A DNA stretch of 64,000 bases from Gymnopilus junonius (GCA_015501075.1 JADNYJ010000039.1:207559-271558); one strand, 5' to 3'. Shown: positions 12,065-23,930, counted from the stretch's first letter. The notes: generated from the letters alone by a model not told the origin. Made by a program: numbers and translations.

Positions 12065-13535
12065 AGGCTTATCAAGGACACCTTCTGGGTAGAACCTGGT
12101 AACAAGCCAGAGGCTTCAGGTGTAGATCCCAGCCCAAGAATGATTATTGATGCTCTACACAAAAACTTGAATGCAGAGCTCATCTATCCTTCAAATTTAC
12201 CTGAAGATGTCCTCTGGAACACATTCATGATAAATGCCAATAAAACTGAAGACACCATACCCCATAGCTACCAGCTCAACTCCACATCTGCCAATTGGAA
12301 AGACTGCCTTGTGATCACTGCATGGTCCTGTGCTCAGGTCTGCCACCAATGGTGTACATAACTCCTCCATTCACCCACTATATGGGGCTGCTTGGTCAAG
12401 CTGGATGTATTCTCCATTATATGCACATTATGGAAGGACAGAACAGGCCAAGCATTTCTTTTTATCAGTGACAGTGTATTCATCCATCGGCCTCATGAAC
12501 ATGAATTTTTTCTAGCCATTCTTAGTCAAGACTACTGGCCAAGGGTTGAGAGACTTATAGTACAGATTTGGGACATGTGAATGCTGAACAGCAATGCTTG
12601 GGATGCTCTTTTTCATCCTACACCAAGTGTCAGAGTGATGCAGCTTCAGTCTATGGTGGACAAAATTGACCTCTCCATTTCTCATTCCCACATGCATCTA
12701 TTTAATAACTATGCACCTCTACTAGAATCATTTACCCCTTGGCAGTTGGGTAACCTTACATCCTGAGGCACCATGGCTATCTAACATTTGGCACTTGGAT
12801 ATTTTGTATTCCTCACTGACACTTCTTCAACCAGTCTAGGATGTCATCACAATGTTGTTCATTTTCTTCTCACCTTCAAAAATGTGGATTCACTTGTGGC
12901 AGACCTTCCTGTTCTTCAGACTTTGGCTGGCAGAGATAACAACTACTCTGACCTTTTCCCCATTCTTAGACAGGTCACAATAAAGGCTGGTGTAGATTAC
13001 AAAGACATATTCAAGTACTCTCATGAGTTGTTGCCCTTCTTGGTTGCATGTTGCCCTTCTTGGATACCCTCAAGGGCATGGAAGGTCTTAAGGTCATACA
13101 CTATATAGATGCAGATGGAGTGACCATCTGCAAACAACATTGTATCAGTTGCAACACAACATCATAATCAGATTGTCATTGACAGGAATAATATCCTCAC
13201 TCAAATGTCCTACAGCACTCGAGTCTGTATATCTATCTCTCCAAGTCCCTCTGGTCATTGACTTCAGACCACCAAGTGCTTCTCAAGAAAGTTGGCTGAT
13301 GATCAAATTGTTAGAGCATGATATTAATTGGGGAGGACTTGATTGCACCCTTTCAGTTGCTAAGTTGCATCCATCTCTTTGCAGCTTCGAGCTCTGCTTG
13401 CACATGAAGCTAAAGGGGGAATACCGTGGCATTGCCCTCAAGGCAACGCAACATTTCAAAGCAAAGCTTCCACTCCTTTTCCCATTGCTCAGAAACTTCG
13501 GTTCAATCAGGCACAACGTGCATGCAATTATAGAA
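12065..13535 (+). pseudogene. F-box/LRR-type protein, decayed by stops and a frameshift
   Basis: Reading one plus frame from about 12065 gives a typical agaricomycete F-box protein: LIYPSNLPEDVLWNTFM, then CAQVCHQW, LLHSPTIWG, FIHRPHEHEFFLAIL and WPRVERLIVQI, then leucine-rich segments such as FLLTFKNVDSLVADLPVLQT. That single frame is broken by stops at 12359 (TAA), 12578 (TGA), 12764 (TGA), 12782 (TAA) and 13106 (TAG). The C-terminal part continues from about 13140 in another frame (LTGIISSLKCPTALESV and onward). The stops sit where conserved Arg or Gln codons would be converted by C-to-T change. It lies just outside the left end of the DDE transposon. Confidence 0.72.
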
Positions 13536-13666
13536 TAATGGATCTATATCGAGGTGGGCATAATAGGGACAATCCTTCACGCTTCTGATTCATTAAGGAA
13601 AACGCGCCGCGCGATTGTCACGTGATGGGATCTTTTATCCAAATTAAAATATCACCTATTCAAATA

Positions 13667-13694
13667 AGGTAGAGGTAATCCATAACCATCCAAC
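13667..13694. repeat. Left terminal inverted repeat of the DDE transposon
   Basis: 28 bp, exact reverse complement of 20326-20353, preceded by TA at 13665-13666. Similarity stops abruptly after position 13694. Confidence 0.9.
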
Positions 13695-14051
13695 ATCAGG
13701 TGAGGTGATGATTTGTGACAGAGGGCTTAGTGGCACGTGAATTATGCTCATGCATCACGCATCTGCGTTTCAATCAGATCACCATGTAGATAGAAAAATG
13801 CAAGTACAAGTACCAATAAATGAGTTATATGCTACATATGTATGAATGATTATGATACAGGCAGAAGATTATAACAACAATAATGTAAGAAGTATGAGGA
13901 ATTGAGATTATAGAAAATTAGTTATAAATTGGCTTTTGAAAGATCATCCATCAAGGACATTGGAAGAACTCAATGTCCTCAATATTTTCTTGATGCCCAA
14001 GCAGCTTGCTTTCCATTAAGTCCTCTGTGGTATGCATCCATAAATTTATGA

Positions 14052-14059
14052 GCATGCTG
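14052..14059. repeat. Left 8-bp target-site duplication of the hAT (GCATGCTG)
   Basis: Identical to 17722-17729; 8 bp is the standard hAT duplication length. It lies in the last exon of the DDE transposase. Confidence 0.92.
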
Positions 14060-14074
14060 TAGGGACTAACATGG
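14060..14074. repeat. Left terminal inverted repeat of the hAT
   Basis: TAGGGACTAACATGG, exact reverse complement of 17707-17721. Confidence 0.92.
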
Positions 14075-14236
14075 GCCGGCAAGAACCGGTGACTTAACCG
14101 TACCGTTGTCACTGGTGACTATTTGGGTCAACCGTGGTTATATATAGCCAAAACCGCAGATACCGTGGCTATCCACGTGAAGTTAGTTTATATTTAATAT
14201 ATATTTTGAACTCCACCATCAATCGATATCCGGATA

Positions 14237-17200
14237 ATGAAGAAAGCTCGCACTCGCTGTTGTTCTGCTTCCTCTGTGTGCTTTGTGTCTCAGATGCTGC
14301 CTAGAGGGACAAGAGGTGCAGCGCGTGCATCTGCACGACCTGTACAGGCTCAAAGGAACCCACGAGTACAACAATCAGCACCAAACAACCAGGTATCTTC
14401 CCATCTTTCCCTCGGGTCTTGCCATCAGATGCTGCACCACCACACACTCCACCACGCACTACTACTCATTCTGTCACTGCTGCTGCTTCTGACTCAAGTG
14501 AAGAGTTCCCTGGGCTTAATGATATCCAAGGTTCAAGTGATGAGGAAGTTACTGTTGTAAATTCTTCTTCTACTGTTCCTATTATGTTGTCACCCAAAAA
14601 AAAGCGACATCTTGCTGCTACTATCAATCGGCAAAGTGATGCTGAAGTCTGGGGAATAGCTGATGATGAAATCTTATGTATGTACATGCCTCAATCTCAG
14701 TAAATATTATTCAAATTAATTTGTTTTAAGCTGCTGCAATCTCGACTTGGAAGTCTGATGTGTACGATCATTACAACATCACTTTGCGGCATGATAATTC
14801 AGTTCAAACAATGGCATTTGTCTTCACTTGTAAGACCTGCCCTGACAATCATCCTCGTGGGCCATATGTCCGTCTTAGAAGCAAGACTGGTACTGGCACA
14901 ACCAATCTCCGAGGTGATGTTGAGCAGTGTCTCAAGAAGCAGGGTTTATTAGATGAGTCTAAACAACCAGAGGATACAATTCCATACTCAGAGGCTGCTC
15001 ATCGTGCATTGATTGCTCTTCACTGTGCAAAAAATGCCCGTCCATTTAATATGGTACAGGATGAGGATTATATTCAGGAGGTAAAAATGCTGCGGCCAGG
15101 TACAAAAATTCCAAAGCCTATTACTGTTCAACATGACCTGCATGAGATGTATGAAAAGGCATCTCTTCTTGTACGGAATTACTTCTTGGTAAGTTTCTAG
15201 GTTTCTAAATATCTAAAATATATACTGATTGTGATTTAGCAACTCATGAGTACTATTCACCTTGTTCTTGATGGGTGGACAGCTCCTCTGGTCTCATCAT
15301 ACCTTGGCTTGGTAGTAATATGGACTCAAGATGGCTTGATACACCATGCAGTACTTGAATTTATATGGTATACAAATTTATATCTTTATTTATTGCAAGC
15401 TTTCTCAATTTTACACATAGGCTAAAAAAGAAACATGATGGTCATTATCTAGCTCAGGTTGTTGCTGATTGTATGAAATGCTGGGGTTTGGATAAAAAGG
15501 TACTTGGTTCTATTTTACTTTGATTTGTTTTTCTTATCTTTGAATAGCTTCTTTCTATCTGCATGGATAATGCAAGCAACTGTAGTAAAATGGCTGAAAT
15601 ATTGCCAGAATATCTTCCTGATTTTTGGGGAATGGATGCCCGGCTCCGTTGTCTAGCCCATATTATTAATCTGGTTGCAAAGGTAAATACAATGATTATC
15701 TCTTTTGAAAAAATATCAAAAATCAGTTTAGATCTTTATATCTTTCTTCTTCAAAAAGCCAAAGATCAGAAAGGCAATAACAGTTGGGCCAGCTAATGAA
15801 GAGCAAGAGATTATTGTGGAAGAAGGTGATGTAGTGGAATCTGAGGAAGATTCTGCAATTATGGAGGAAGCAGTTGTTGATGCAGAGGGCAATGAAGGTG
15901 ATGATGGTCAGATTGCCCATGATGATGCAGTTGTAAAGTCACTTCATGAGGTGGCTATTTGGGAAATGAGGGCTCAAGGTGTCGTCATGACTGCTGCAGA
16001 AGAAAGGGAAGCTTTGAAATTATTTCCTGCAGTATGCTTCAATTTTTTCAATTGAATAAAATTCTGATGTTTATTAGGTTGCTGGCCTTGCTCAACGTAT
16101 ACATGATTCCTCGCCCCTTAATGAACAGTTTCAGGAGCTCCTTATAAATAGTCAGGGCCAGATTCAATCTAACAAGACAGCATTAGACCAGCGGGTACCA
16201 ACTCAGTGGAATTCTGATTTTGACTGTTTGGCTGCCCACTTACAATTCAAAGATGTTGTTCAATCTATGACTGCTAGGTCTAGTAACAAGTTGCAGGCCT
16301 ACCGCCTCTCTGAGTCCCAATGGAACCTTGCTGGTGATGTTCAGGATGTTCTTCTAGTAAGTTTCTTATATGACCTTTACAAAATAATGTGTATTAATTA
16401 TTTCTACTGTAGCTTTTCAAAGACATCACACTTCTATTTTCACAAGCTGAAGTCCCTTTAATTGTTGATGTTATTCCTACCTTGTTCACTTTGCGGGACA
16501 GTCTACAAGCAGCAGCAAATGATGATAGTCAACTCGATGAAGATGAAGACCTCGAGCCTGAAGATACTCAAGATACCCCTGCTGTGATTCGAATTGCTTC
16601 TTATGCTGGTGTCCTTCTTATCAACAAGTACATGGACTTGATTTGGGACTGTGAAATTTATGTCCTGGCAATAGGTAAAGTGATATTGGTATCAAACTAT
16701 TATGCAGTGACTAATATTCTATCAAAGTAATGTGCCCAGATCGAAAAATGAATTATCTCAAGAACTTCAAACTTTCTGCAGCACAACTACGAGAAATTAA
16801 AAAGAAAGTAATTGATCGATTTCAAACAAGCTATGCAGATGAAGCACTTGTCCCAGCACAACCAACTGAGAAGGTATTTAATATATTTTTACCTAAATTT
16901 GCTGATTGATTGATTTTATTTGTAGAAATCTAAATGGGCAGTCAAGCAGAAAGCAACTCCTGGACAGTACCCAGTAGATGATATTCGAACATATCTCAAG
17001 GAAGACATCATACCATATGCAAGCATTCAAGATGCTGGTGGCTATATTCAGTACTGGCATAAGGCTAGCAAAACTCGGCCTCATCTGGCTAAGATGGGTT
17101 TAGACTACTGTTCAGCACCTGGTAAGCTTTCAAATCATTTTTCTACAGTATAGACACTATTACTCACTTATATTTATTAAGCAACATCTGTTGATGCTGA

Positions 17201-17393
17201 GCGTGCATTTTCAACAGGACGACGTCATGTCAATTTTATGCAGCACAATATGAGCTCACAAACTTTTAAAGCACACATGGCTATTGGATCATGGGCTAAA
17301 ACACCCTTATTGCCTGACTTCTCTCAACTTTCATCAATAATTGAAGCTGTCATACTCCGGAAAAAGACAACAGAAAATAGTTCAAATAAATAG
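14237..17393 (+). CDS. hAT transposase
   Basis: Cut-and-paste transposase. The order of features is: acidic, Ser-rich N-terminal part; a BED-like zinc-finger region (ISTWKSDVYDHYNITL, FTCKTC, TTNLRGDVEQC); first catalytic Asp in HLVLDGWTAPLVSSYLGLV; second in CMDNASNCSKM followed by LRCLAHIINLVAK; RVPTQWNSDFDCL; and the C-terminal hAT dimerisation block SVDAERAFSTGRRHVNF, MSSQTFKAHMAIGSW. About ten introns are inferred, all GT-AG with matching phase (for example at about 15188, 15369, 15499, 15684, 16034, 16357, 16674, 16876 and 17120). The stop is TAG at 17391-17393. The first exon is uncertain: the ATG at 14237 opens an Arg-rich frame, whereas the downstream protein is in another frame near 14390-14430. 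Otherwise the gene looks complete and could be functional. Confidence 0.85.
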
Positions 17394-17706
17394 GCAATCC
17401 TTGATGTATTTTCAATTTCCAAACTAAAGTGATTTATAACTGTGAATATATATGTATACATATGTTTGACCTTAATTTCAGCTTTCAAGATCAATTTATT
17501 TCATGAAAAACAGATGAGAAATGGCTTTGAAATACTAGATACAATGTCGTACGCGCACAGTGCATGCGCAGTTATGGCCATTGATGCGCTAAGCCGCTTA
17601 GAGCAGCCGTATGCAGCACGGTGGTCACGGATTTATCCGTACCGTGGTTATCTGAACTGTGGTTGGTGGTAACCATGGGCCAGTCATGGATAGTGACCGG
17701 TAGTCA

Positions 17707-17721
17707 CCATGTTAGTCCCTA
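17707..17721. repeat. Right terminal inverted repeat of the hAT
   Basis: Exact reverse complement of 14060-14074. Confidence 0.92.
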
Positions 17722-17729
17722 GCATGCTG
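17722..17729. repeat. Right 8-bp target-site duplication of the hAT (GCATGCTG)
   Basis: Matches 14052-14059; beyond it the DDE transposase resumes. Confidence 0.92.
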
Positions 17730-20325
17730 AGCATACCTGAATCCACATGAAAAAAGAAGCTAAGCTGCAGCGATAAGCTTATCATTGACGCGGGAACTTA
17801 CTTGCACATGACTGCCAAAGGAACCAATTCCAGCACCGCAATCAGATTTTTTTCGAGGTCTTCTTCTTTTGATGTCACTGGGTACTGGCGGTAGACTCTC
17901 TTTGCATGTCTCCAGCATTGTTCAATGAAGTTGAGCTCACAGTGGAATTTAGGTAAGAATAGAACCTCAAAACCAAACTCGTGTCCCAGGATTTCCAAGC
18001 CTGATCCCTGGTCAGTAAAGTCTGGTTGGTTGTAGAGCACTCGCCTCTGGCAGCAGGGTTTCTCACCACCTGGACATTTGAAGCCTTTACATTCTGCATT
18101 GAGTTTAGCCTCGTCGGTGAGTCCATGCTCTTGAAGAATCTTTGTCATGCCTTTAAAAATGCCATTTTCATCATAGAAATTGTGTGGCCTGCCGTTGCTA
18201 AATTTTCCTGGAGGCATGGGTATAGTTTTTTTCTCAGGCTTCCCATCAGGTCTGTACCGAATTTTACCATTTTCGACAACAGTAATTTCAATTCTAAAGG
18301 TTTTTGACGGGTTCTTGGTCATATGATGGACAGAGAGAGCTGTTGGAGGGCGCTTAAGGTGGGTAGTCACATTATCAAAGATAAAGACATGATTGTCAGC
18401 CAGATAGTATATGCGCGCAATTTCCATTGTGATGTGTGTTTGCTCAAGGATGTTTTCATTGGTGAAGTACCCATTGTAATTCTTTCCAGCTTTAAAAAGA
18501 ATCCTTGCTGCCACTGTTCCATCAGGTGAGCATAACCATCCATAATCTGCTGAGACGAAGTCTGAAGCCATAAGAGATGCCCCTTCACCCTTTGGATGAG
18601 GTATGGCTGTTTCAGAATTGTGGACCCATCATCGTTTTCGACGATCATTAGCATAGAATGTTGATTCATCATGGAACCATACAACTGTCTTACAATCTGC
18701 AAGATGTGGTGTAGGTCCTTTTGATGGCTCTTCTGCAGTTCCATCTAGTGTCCAGATTTGCAAGGTAGGCTCGATCAGCTTCCACTGTGGCAGAAAAATT
18801 TTCTGCCTGTATGTCACAATGTCTTCCCGCTCATGCCCATCCACATATTGTCCAGATGGCTCTAGTGTCCAATGGTAGCCCATCCTATTAAGCCAGTTGC
18901 AAGCAGTTTGTTCAGTAATATCTTTCTTCATATGGTACCTTTTCTTTACCTCTGAACAATTCATATAGTGAGCAACATCTTGCATGCAGATATACTTGCC
19001 AATTCCTTGAAGGTGAGCAAGAAGTTCCTGGTGCAAGTCCTCATCATCCACTCGAGACTTGTTCCAGGATCCATAGATGTTGACTGGGAGAACTTCAGAA
19101 TCTGCAATAAATGCAGTGCACCAGTCTCACAACTGCCTTGCAAACCATGGCCCTTTCTCTGTGGCTTGTGCAGTCTCTAGTGAGGCTGCCATCCATTTAT
19201 TATAGAACTGAGACTGACAGTCAATATATGTCCAAAGGAAATGCTTCATGGCTTCCAAGCAGCTCTGAGTGAGAAGGTCGAGTTTTGGGTCTTTGTAACC
19301 TTTGCCTGAATCTCGAGGAGGCTTGATAATATTCTTGATTTTTTTGTAGGCCTCAGATGCAGTAACAACAGTAGGTGGGAGCTTCTTTATTTCCTGGGCT
19401 TCATTCCAAAAGTCTTCAGCATCACTTCCAGATTCTTCATCAGTGTCGCTATCACTGTCAGGTTCCTGTCTAGGGCCACCAGGTGAAATGTCTTCAAGTA
19501 GATCTGATGTATAAAAATTGTCGATGTCTGGTACATCCTCTACCATTGCCTTTCATCTAGATTCCATTGGCTGGGGAGTAGATGGCAAAGGCAGCTCTGC
19601 TTCTGCCATTTCAGAGGTTGGTACTGGTGAAGTAGGTCTGATATCCAGCTAAGACCCTTTATCCATATCATGCTGAACATTGAGAAAGGGGCTCTCCTCC
19701 ATTCTCCCTTGCTCTTGACCAGCTGTAGAGCAAGGAACAAAGAAATTTGCAGTGAATTTCCAGACAGACTGAGGAGACAGTGGCTTCTTGGTAGGTGAAT
19801 TGGCTCTTGACTTCGGAAGAATTGACCCAATGCTACTTAGGAATGAAGAGCAGCAAGACTTTATAGATTCAGCCTCCTGCAGTCTACACAGGCTTTCCTG
19901 CTTTCCGTTTTAAGATAGTAGAAAGTGCAGAATTCTAATAACTTACATTTTCCTTGTTTGAATCTCTTTCTGAGTACTCCTGGTCCTTCCCAGATACTTT
20001 GATCTTCTTGGCCCATTTACCTAAGTTGAGGATATTTGAAGCTTTCCTCTTTGTAGGCCTGCCCATGCGCTGGCAGTGGACCCTCTTTCGCGTCGACGCG
20101 CCCACTGTTAAATGAGATCACGTGAACATGTTAAGGACAGTAGTTATCCTCGTTAATGAAATAACAAATTTCACAAGGCTAAAATAAAAAAAGTACAACC
20201 CAAGAAATCTTTAAATTCTTATTCTAAACAATTTGTCGGTTTTACATTTTCTTAAACTTTAGTCTGGTAATTGTTATTTCGATTTAAGTTGTTTTGTCAC
20301 TCTTTATCACGCTATGTCATGTGAC

Positions 20326-20353
20326 GTTGGATGGTTATGGATTACCTCTACCT
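20326..20353. repeat. Right terminal inverted repeat of the DDE transposon
   Basis: 28 bp, exact reverse complement of 13667-13694, followed by TA at 20354-20355. Confidence 0.9.
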
Positions 20354-20796
20354 TACTGAAGCAAATTGTCAAGACATATCCGACCTAAGTTGCTAACACG
20401 ACCTAAGTACTCCTTGTAAGTACTCTCTTCCAAGAATCCAAAAGCAAATTATGAACCTCTTGCTATCCTCTCAGAACGGACTTGCCAATTTCTGTTAACG
20501 CTTCAGAAAGCATTCCCCGGTTATAGCGGCAGTCTAGTTATTATCCGTTCGAGAATTGAATATGCATAGGTATGGGGACCCATGAGCACCTGGCTCTGCA
20601 TGCTTTGCTAGTAGTCTCAAGAGTCGTGAGCGTTATTTTTGGATGATAACCAGGAGGTGTACGTACTTTCAGGTGGCACCCCCCCGCTTCCTATTGCAAT
20701 AATGGTTAGAATGCCCCATCCCATACGTTGCCATACCAACGCCTTTATAATTATTATACGAAGTTGATTATGATATCTTCTGACTCCTTCACTTCG
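20354..20796. other. Intergenic between the transposon and the 7-TM cluster
   Basis: About 440 bp without a credible gene; should include the 3' untranslated region of the adjacent 7-TM gene. Confidence 0.45.
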
Positions 20797-22039
20797 TCAT
20801 TGCTCAGACTTGTACGAGATTGTGGAAGTGAAAATGTCGCCAGTAACGTTCGACCATTCTGTGTATCTCGTTTGAGACAGAGAGGATGAGGTTGAAATCT
20901 CTGTCAACCTCATTGCTTCAGATGTCGAAGAGAAATCTGTAGGGCGTTCAGAGGAAGTAAATGCTTGCGAAGCTGGGTAAGATGTCTCCATTGTTTCCTG
21001 AATCGCATTTCGTGAAGCATGTTGTCGGCGTAGCATACGGTATATAGCTGTCGTCAAAATCGTTAGGTTACAGACGAAGAGAGAGATTGCAGCCTGCAGT
21101 ATTTTAGATGTAAAGCGCCATAATCAAAGACAAAGGCGGAATACTCACATCAATATTACAAAATCCTATAAGGATAAGTATGTAGTCCTCTCCAGGAAAT
21201 ATACTATCATTTATGAAAAGAATAGCGGAAATAATTGCTGATACTAATGTAAATATGCTGCCACAAAATACGGCCAGCACGAGACGACGCTCTATGGGAG
21301 GGAGTTTAACACGCCAGAAAAGTGCAAGAGGGGATCCAATGAGGAGGATGTCGCCAAAAATGCAGGCTAAAGAAATAATATTGAGAAAAAAAGAGGATTA
21401 TTCAACGGCTGACACTGACCCATGACGAGGAAAATGATTGAAAATATTGTTCTTCCATTACCTGTGGCGCAGTGCGTAGTTTCGTAAATCATGATGACTA
21501 GCCAATACGACCATCGGCGCGCGCCATGTCCCTTAGGAAATATTCTTGCAAGCGATAGGGCAAGAACTGCTTTGCTTGACCTGAATAGGTGACAATAAAT
21601 CTCGCCGCATTCACCGCAGGACAATAAAACGTACCAGATACTAAGCTGGTATGGCAGTAGTGAGAGCCAGTAAGAGTTCAAGACGCGAAATGCCTGTGAT
21701 GCGGTTGAGGTGTCGACGACTATCAGTGCATTGCAAAGCTGTCAGCGAAAAATTAGGAAGTGAAGGAAATCACTTACCTCTGTGCGCAAAACGGAACCAT
21801 GCTAGCAGACAGTAGACAATGTTCAGCACTAGAGGGAAGGTGACAAGGTAGTCATCCCACCAAGCCCGATGGAATTGAAAACGGTGCACGAGACGATATA
21901 TCGTTGTACCAGCTACGATGGCATGCATAATCGAGATCGACACTGAAAAATTAATTGTTAAAGATCTGCACGGATCACGAGATTTTGTTGAGCATCCACC
22001 TTTCCATCCGAGGTACGACTGTGGAGGGAGTACAAGCAT
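20797..22039 (-). CDS. 7-TM rhodopsin-like fungal membrane protein, paralogue A (one helix deleted)
   Basis: Member of the fungal rhodopsin-like integral membrane family; ligands are unknown. Exon 1 (22000-22039) codes MLVLPPQSYLGWK, then a phase-1 intron and VSISIMHAIVAGTTIYRLVHR. The hallmark HRAWWDDYLVTFPLVLNIVYC and the central LALSLARIFPKGHGARRWSYW are present, then IFGDILLIGSPLALFWRVKLP with two more helices, and a Ser/Thr-rich cytosolic tail carrying MRLTEIS, ending at a TGA at 20797. Compared with paralogue B, the stretch between WSY and YETT is 6 residues instead of 30, so an in-frame loss of about 72 bp removed the helix that follows the RIFP motif. Open throughout otherwise. It may be a 6-helix, topologically altered protein. 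Confidence 0.72.
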
Positions 22040-22517
22040 GGCCAGCTTGCTATAATGCTATGAGAACCAAGGACATCCAAAGCGCAGCCAGTGCCTTTAG
22101 CGTGAGGTCAGGGTGAAGATGGGCGTTCGAAGATGAGAAAATAATCAGGTCCGACACGCAGGAACATGCCCATCAAAAGACTTACGTTGAGCTGCCCCGC
22201 ACAACGCCGACGGAAGAAGGAAACAACGTTACGGACGTGAAACACAGATCCCTGTCATATGGAGTTAACGTAACGAAGATGAATATAATACTTTCTTTTG
22301 CAACTGTTTCTTGGTACGTTTCTGGTTTTGTTGGTGTTGTAGGGGCTAAGCGCCCATCAGTGATAAGTTGAGGACATGCCTCATAAATGGTCTCCCGTAA
22401 CTAGCAGTTCTTTGCGAGTTTTCGTTGGGCAATAGCCGCGGCACTGAATAAGTCTGTCGTTCGAGCTCTTTCTCAAAGTCAGATTCTAGGAGAATAACTA
22501 AATTTTCTGGAGGTGGT
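22040..22517. other. Intergenic between 7-TM paralogues A and B
   Basis: Promoter side of A and 3' side of B; open frames here have no family features. Confidence 0.45.
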
Positions 22518-23930
22518 TCAACAATTTCGACGGGTAAAAAACAGTCTCGTCCGTCCTGAAACTGATTGAAAATTTCCATCGGATTGAAGGGAATGGACGG
22601 CCTCTAGCTCCGACTTTTCCGAATTTGAAATATCGTCGTGAAGACGAGAATGCTGTGGACCTTGCGATAGAGGAGGCGAAGAAATGTAAGTAGATATCTC
22701 CGTTAGCGTGAGGTGTTCCGGCGACGGAGAACGTTGGGATTGCCTGACACAACTGCAAGGTCCCGTACGAGGCGACGAGAAATGCGATGTCCGGTTTCTA
22801 GCTGTGCTGTGTTGGACAACTTTCTCTCTACTTCGCAGCCTGCGTAAAGCTTGATAAAAGCACGTTGATATGACTATCATATTGGATGCAAAAAGAGATA
22901 CTGCTGCCTGTGATGTATCGTTAAGCACAAAAGATTGGATGTGTATGTGGACTCACATCGATATTAAACACGCCAATCAGAATAAGCAGCCAATCATTTC
23001 CTGCATATATCCGCCTGTTCAAGAAGAGGACTGTGAATGCGATTGATAATAGAAGTGTTAATATGCTTCCGCAGAAGAACACCAGGACGAGGCGGCGCTC
23101 CGAAAGAGGAAGCTTTACACGCCAGAATAAAAGTAGAGGAGATATAAAAAGCAGGACGTCGCATAACATATTATCTACGAGCCGAAAAAGATGAAATTAA
23201 TGTTAGGCATTTGTATCTCGATGAGAGGACTCACCCGCGACAAGGATAATCATTGAGACGACGTATCTTCCATCAAGGGTAGCACAATACGTAGTTTCGT
23301 ACAGGATCATTAGTGGGGATATATAACTACAGGACAATGCTGCGGCGAGGGCGCAGCCTATAAAAGAGAAGGCCATAAGTATAGAGAGAAAGTACGACCA
23401 CTGGCGTGCTGGGTGTTTGTGGGGAAATATTCGCCCCAGCGACAAGGCAAGAACCATCCTCGTGGTCCTAAATTGTGTCAAATGCAAGAACGATTTTTCA
23501 GCGGAATGTAAAGACACACCACACAGTAATTAGATACGGGAGGAGGGAAAGCCAATAAGAGTTAAGGATTTCATAGGTTCTGGATCCAAGGAGGGGGTTA
23601 ATGACTGTAACGATTATTAGATTCAAAAGACTCGCAATATGAAAAATCAAACGTGCCGCGATGACTGAACCGAATCCAAGCCAACACACAATATAGTATG
23701 TTGAAGACCAACGGGATAAAAATGAGGCGATCATCCCACCAAATCCGATGTATTCGAAAGCGGTGGATTAGGCGATATATTGTACAACCAGCAGATAAGG
23801 CGTGCAAGATCGAAATCGAAACTGAAAATAAAGGAATGTGTGACTAAAGGTAGCAGCAAATTTCAGGTTACGCCACAGTACCTTTCCATCCAATGTATGA
23901 TTGAGGAGGTAAAATTATCACAGATGCCAT
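22518..23930 (-). CDS. 7-TM rhodopsin-like fungal membrane protein, paralogue B
   Basis: Best-preserved copy of the cluster. Starts MASVIILPPQSYIGWK at 23930, with a phase-1 intron, then VSISILHALSAGCTIYRLIHR and IHRIWWDDRLIFIPLVFNIL. It continues NSYWLSLLPYLITVW, then TTRMVLALSLGRIFPHKHPA, then a full helix ILMAFSFIGCALAAALSC and the loop LYETTYCATLDGR, then three further helices and a long Ser/Arg-rich tail with LTLTEISTYISSPPLS, ending near RRNC at 22518. The second intron appears to use a GC donor (CGCG|GCACGT) at the place where A and D use GT; that is a hand inference. Seven helices can be counted, N-terminus probably outside. Confidence 0.78.

Larger units (their letters stand above)
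14060..17721 (+). mobile_element. hAT-superfamily transposon, 3,662 bp, apparently intact
   Basis: Ends are perfect 15-bp inverted repeats (TAGGGACTAACATGG, 14060-14074; complement 17707-17721) bordered by an exact 8-bp duplication GCATGCTG. Sub-terminal stretches on both sides carry repeated short motifs such as ACCGT, GGTGACT and CCGTGGTTAT, the usual place for hAT transposase binding. One plus-strand, multi-exon transposase gene fills the inside with no premature stop found, in contrast to the surrounding decayed element. Confidence 0.92.
13922..20066 (-). pseudogene. DDE transposase, nonsense-riddled and interrupted by the hAT insertion
   Basis: The ATG at 20064-20066 starts MGRPTKRKASNILNLGKW, followed by an intron. 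The main frame holds a helix-turn-helix-like part (CNWLNRMGYHWTLEPSG) and the catalytic motifs WFHDESTFYANDRRK, HVFIFDNVTTHLKRP and FHCELNFIEQCWRHAKRVYR, i.e. Asp, Asp and Glu in the N-x-IEQ-x-W context of Tc1/IS630 enzymes. One frame runs through, but is cut by TAG at 19649-19651 and TGA at 19553, 19127 and 18629. The last exon lies on the far side of the hAT: with an intron ending just before GTATGC, the frame continues YAQHAHKFMDAYHRGLNGKQ and so on, with two more TGA stops at 13979 and 13970, and ends at 13922. All six stops fit C-to-T change of CGA or CAG codons. It cannot make transposase. Confidence 0.85.
13667..20353 (-). mobile_element. DDE transposon of IS630/Tc1/mariner-like organisation, split by a nested hAT
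   Basis: The two ends are perfect 28-bp inverted repeats (13667-13694 and 20326-20353), each beginning AGGTAGAGGTAATCC read inward, and both are directly flanked by TA (13665-13666 and 20354-20355), the target duplication expected for this superfamily. Removing the nested hAT and its extra 8-bp duplication leaves about 3.0 kb. It carries one minus-strand transposase gene (13922-20066), now a pseudogene. Confidence 0.85.
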
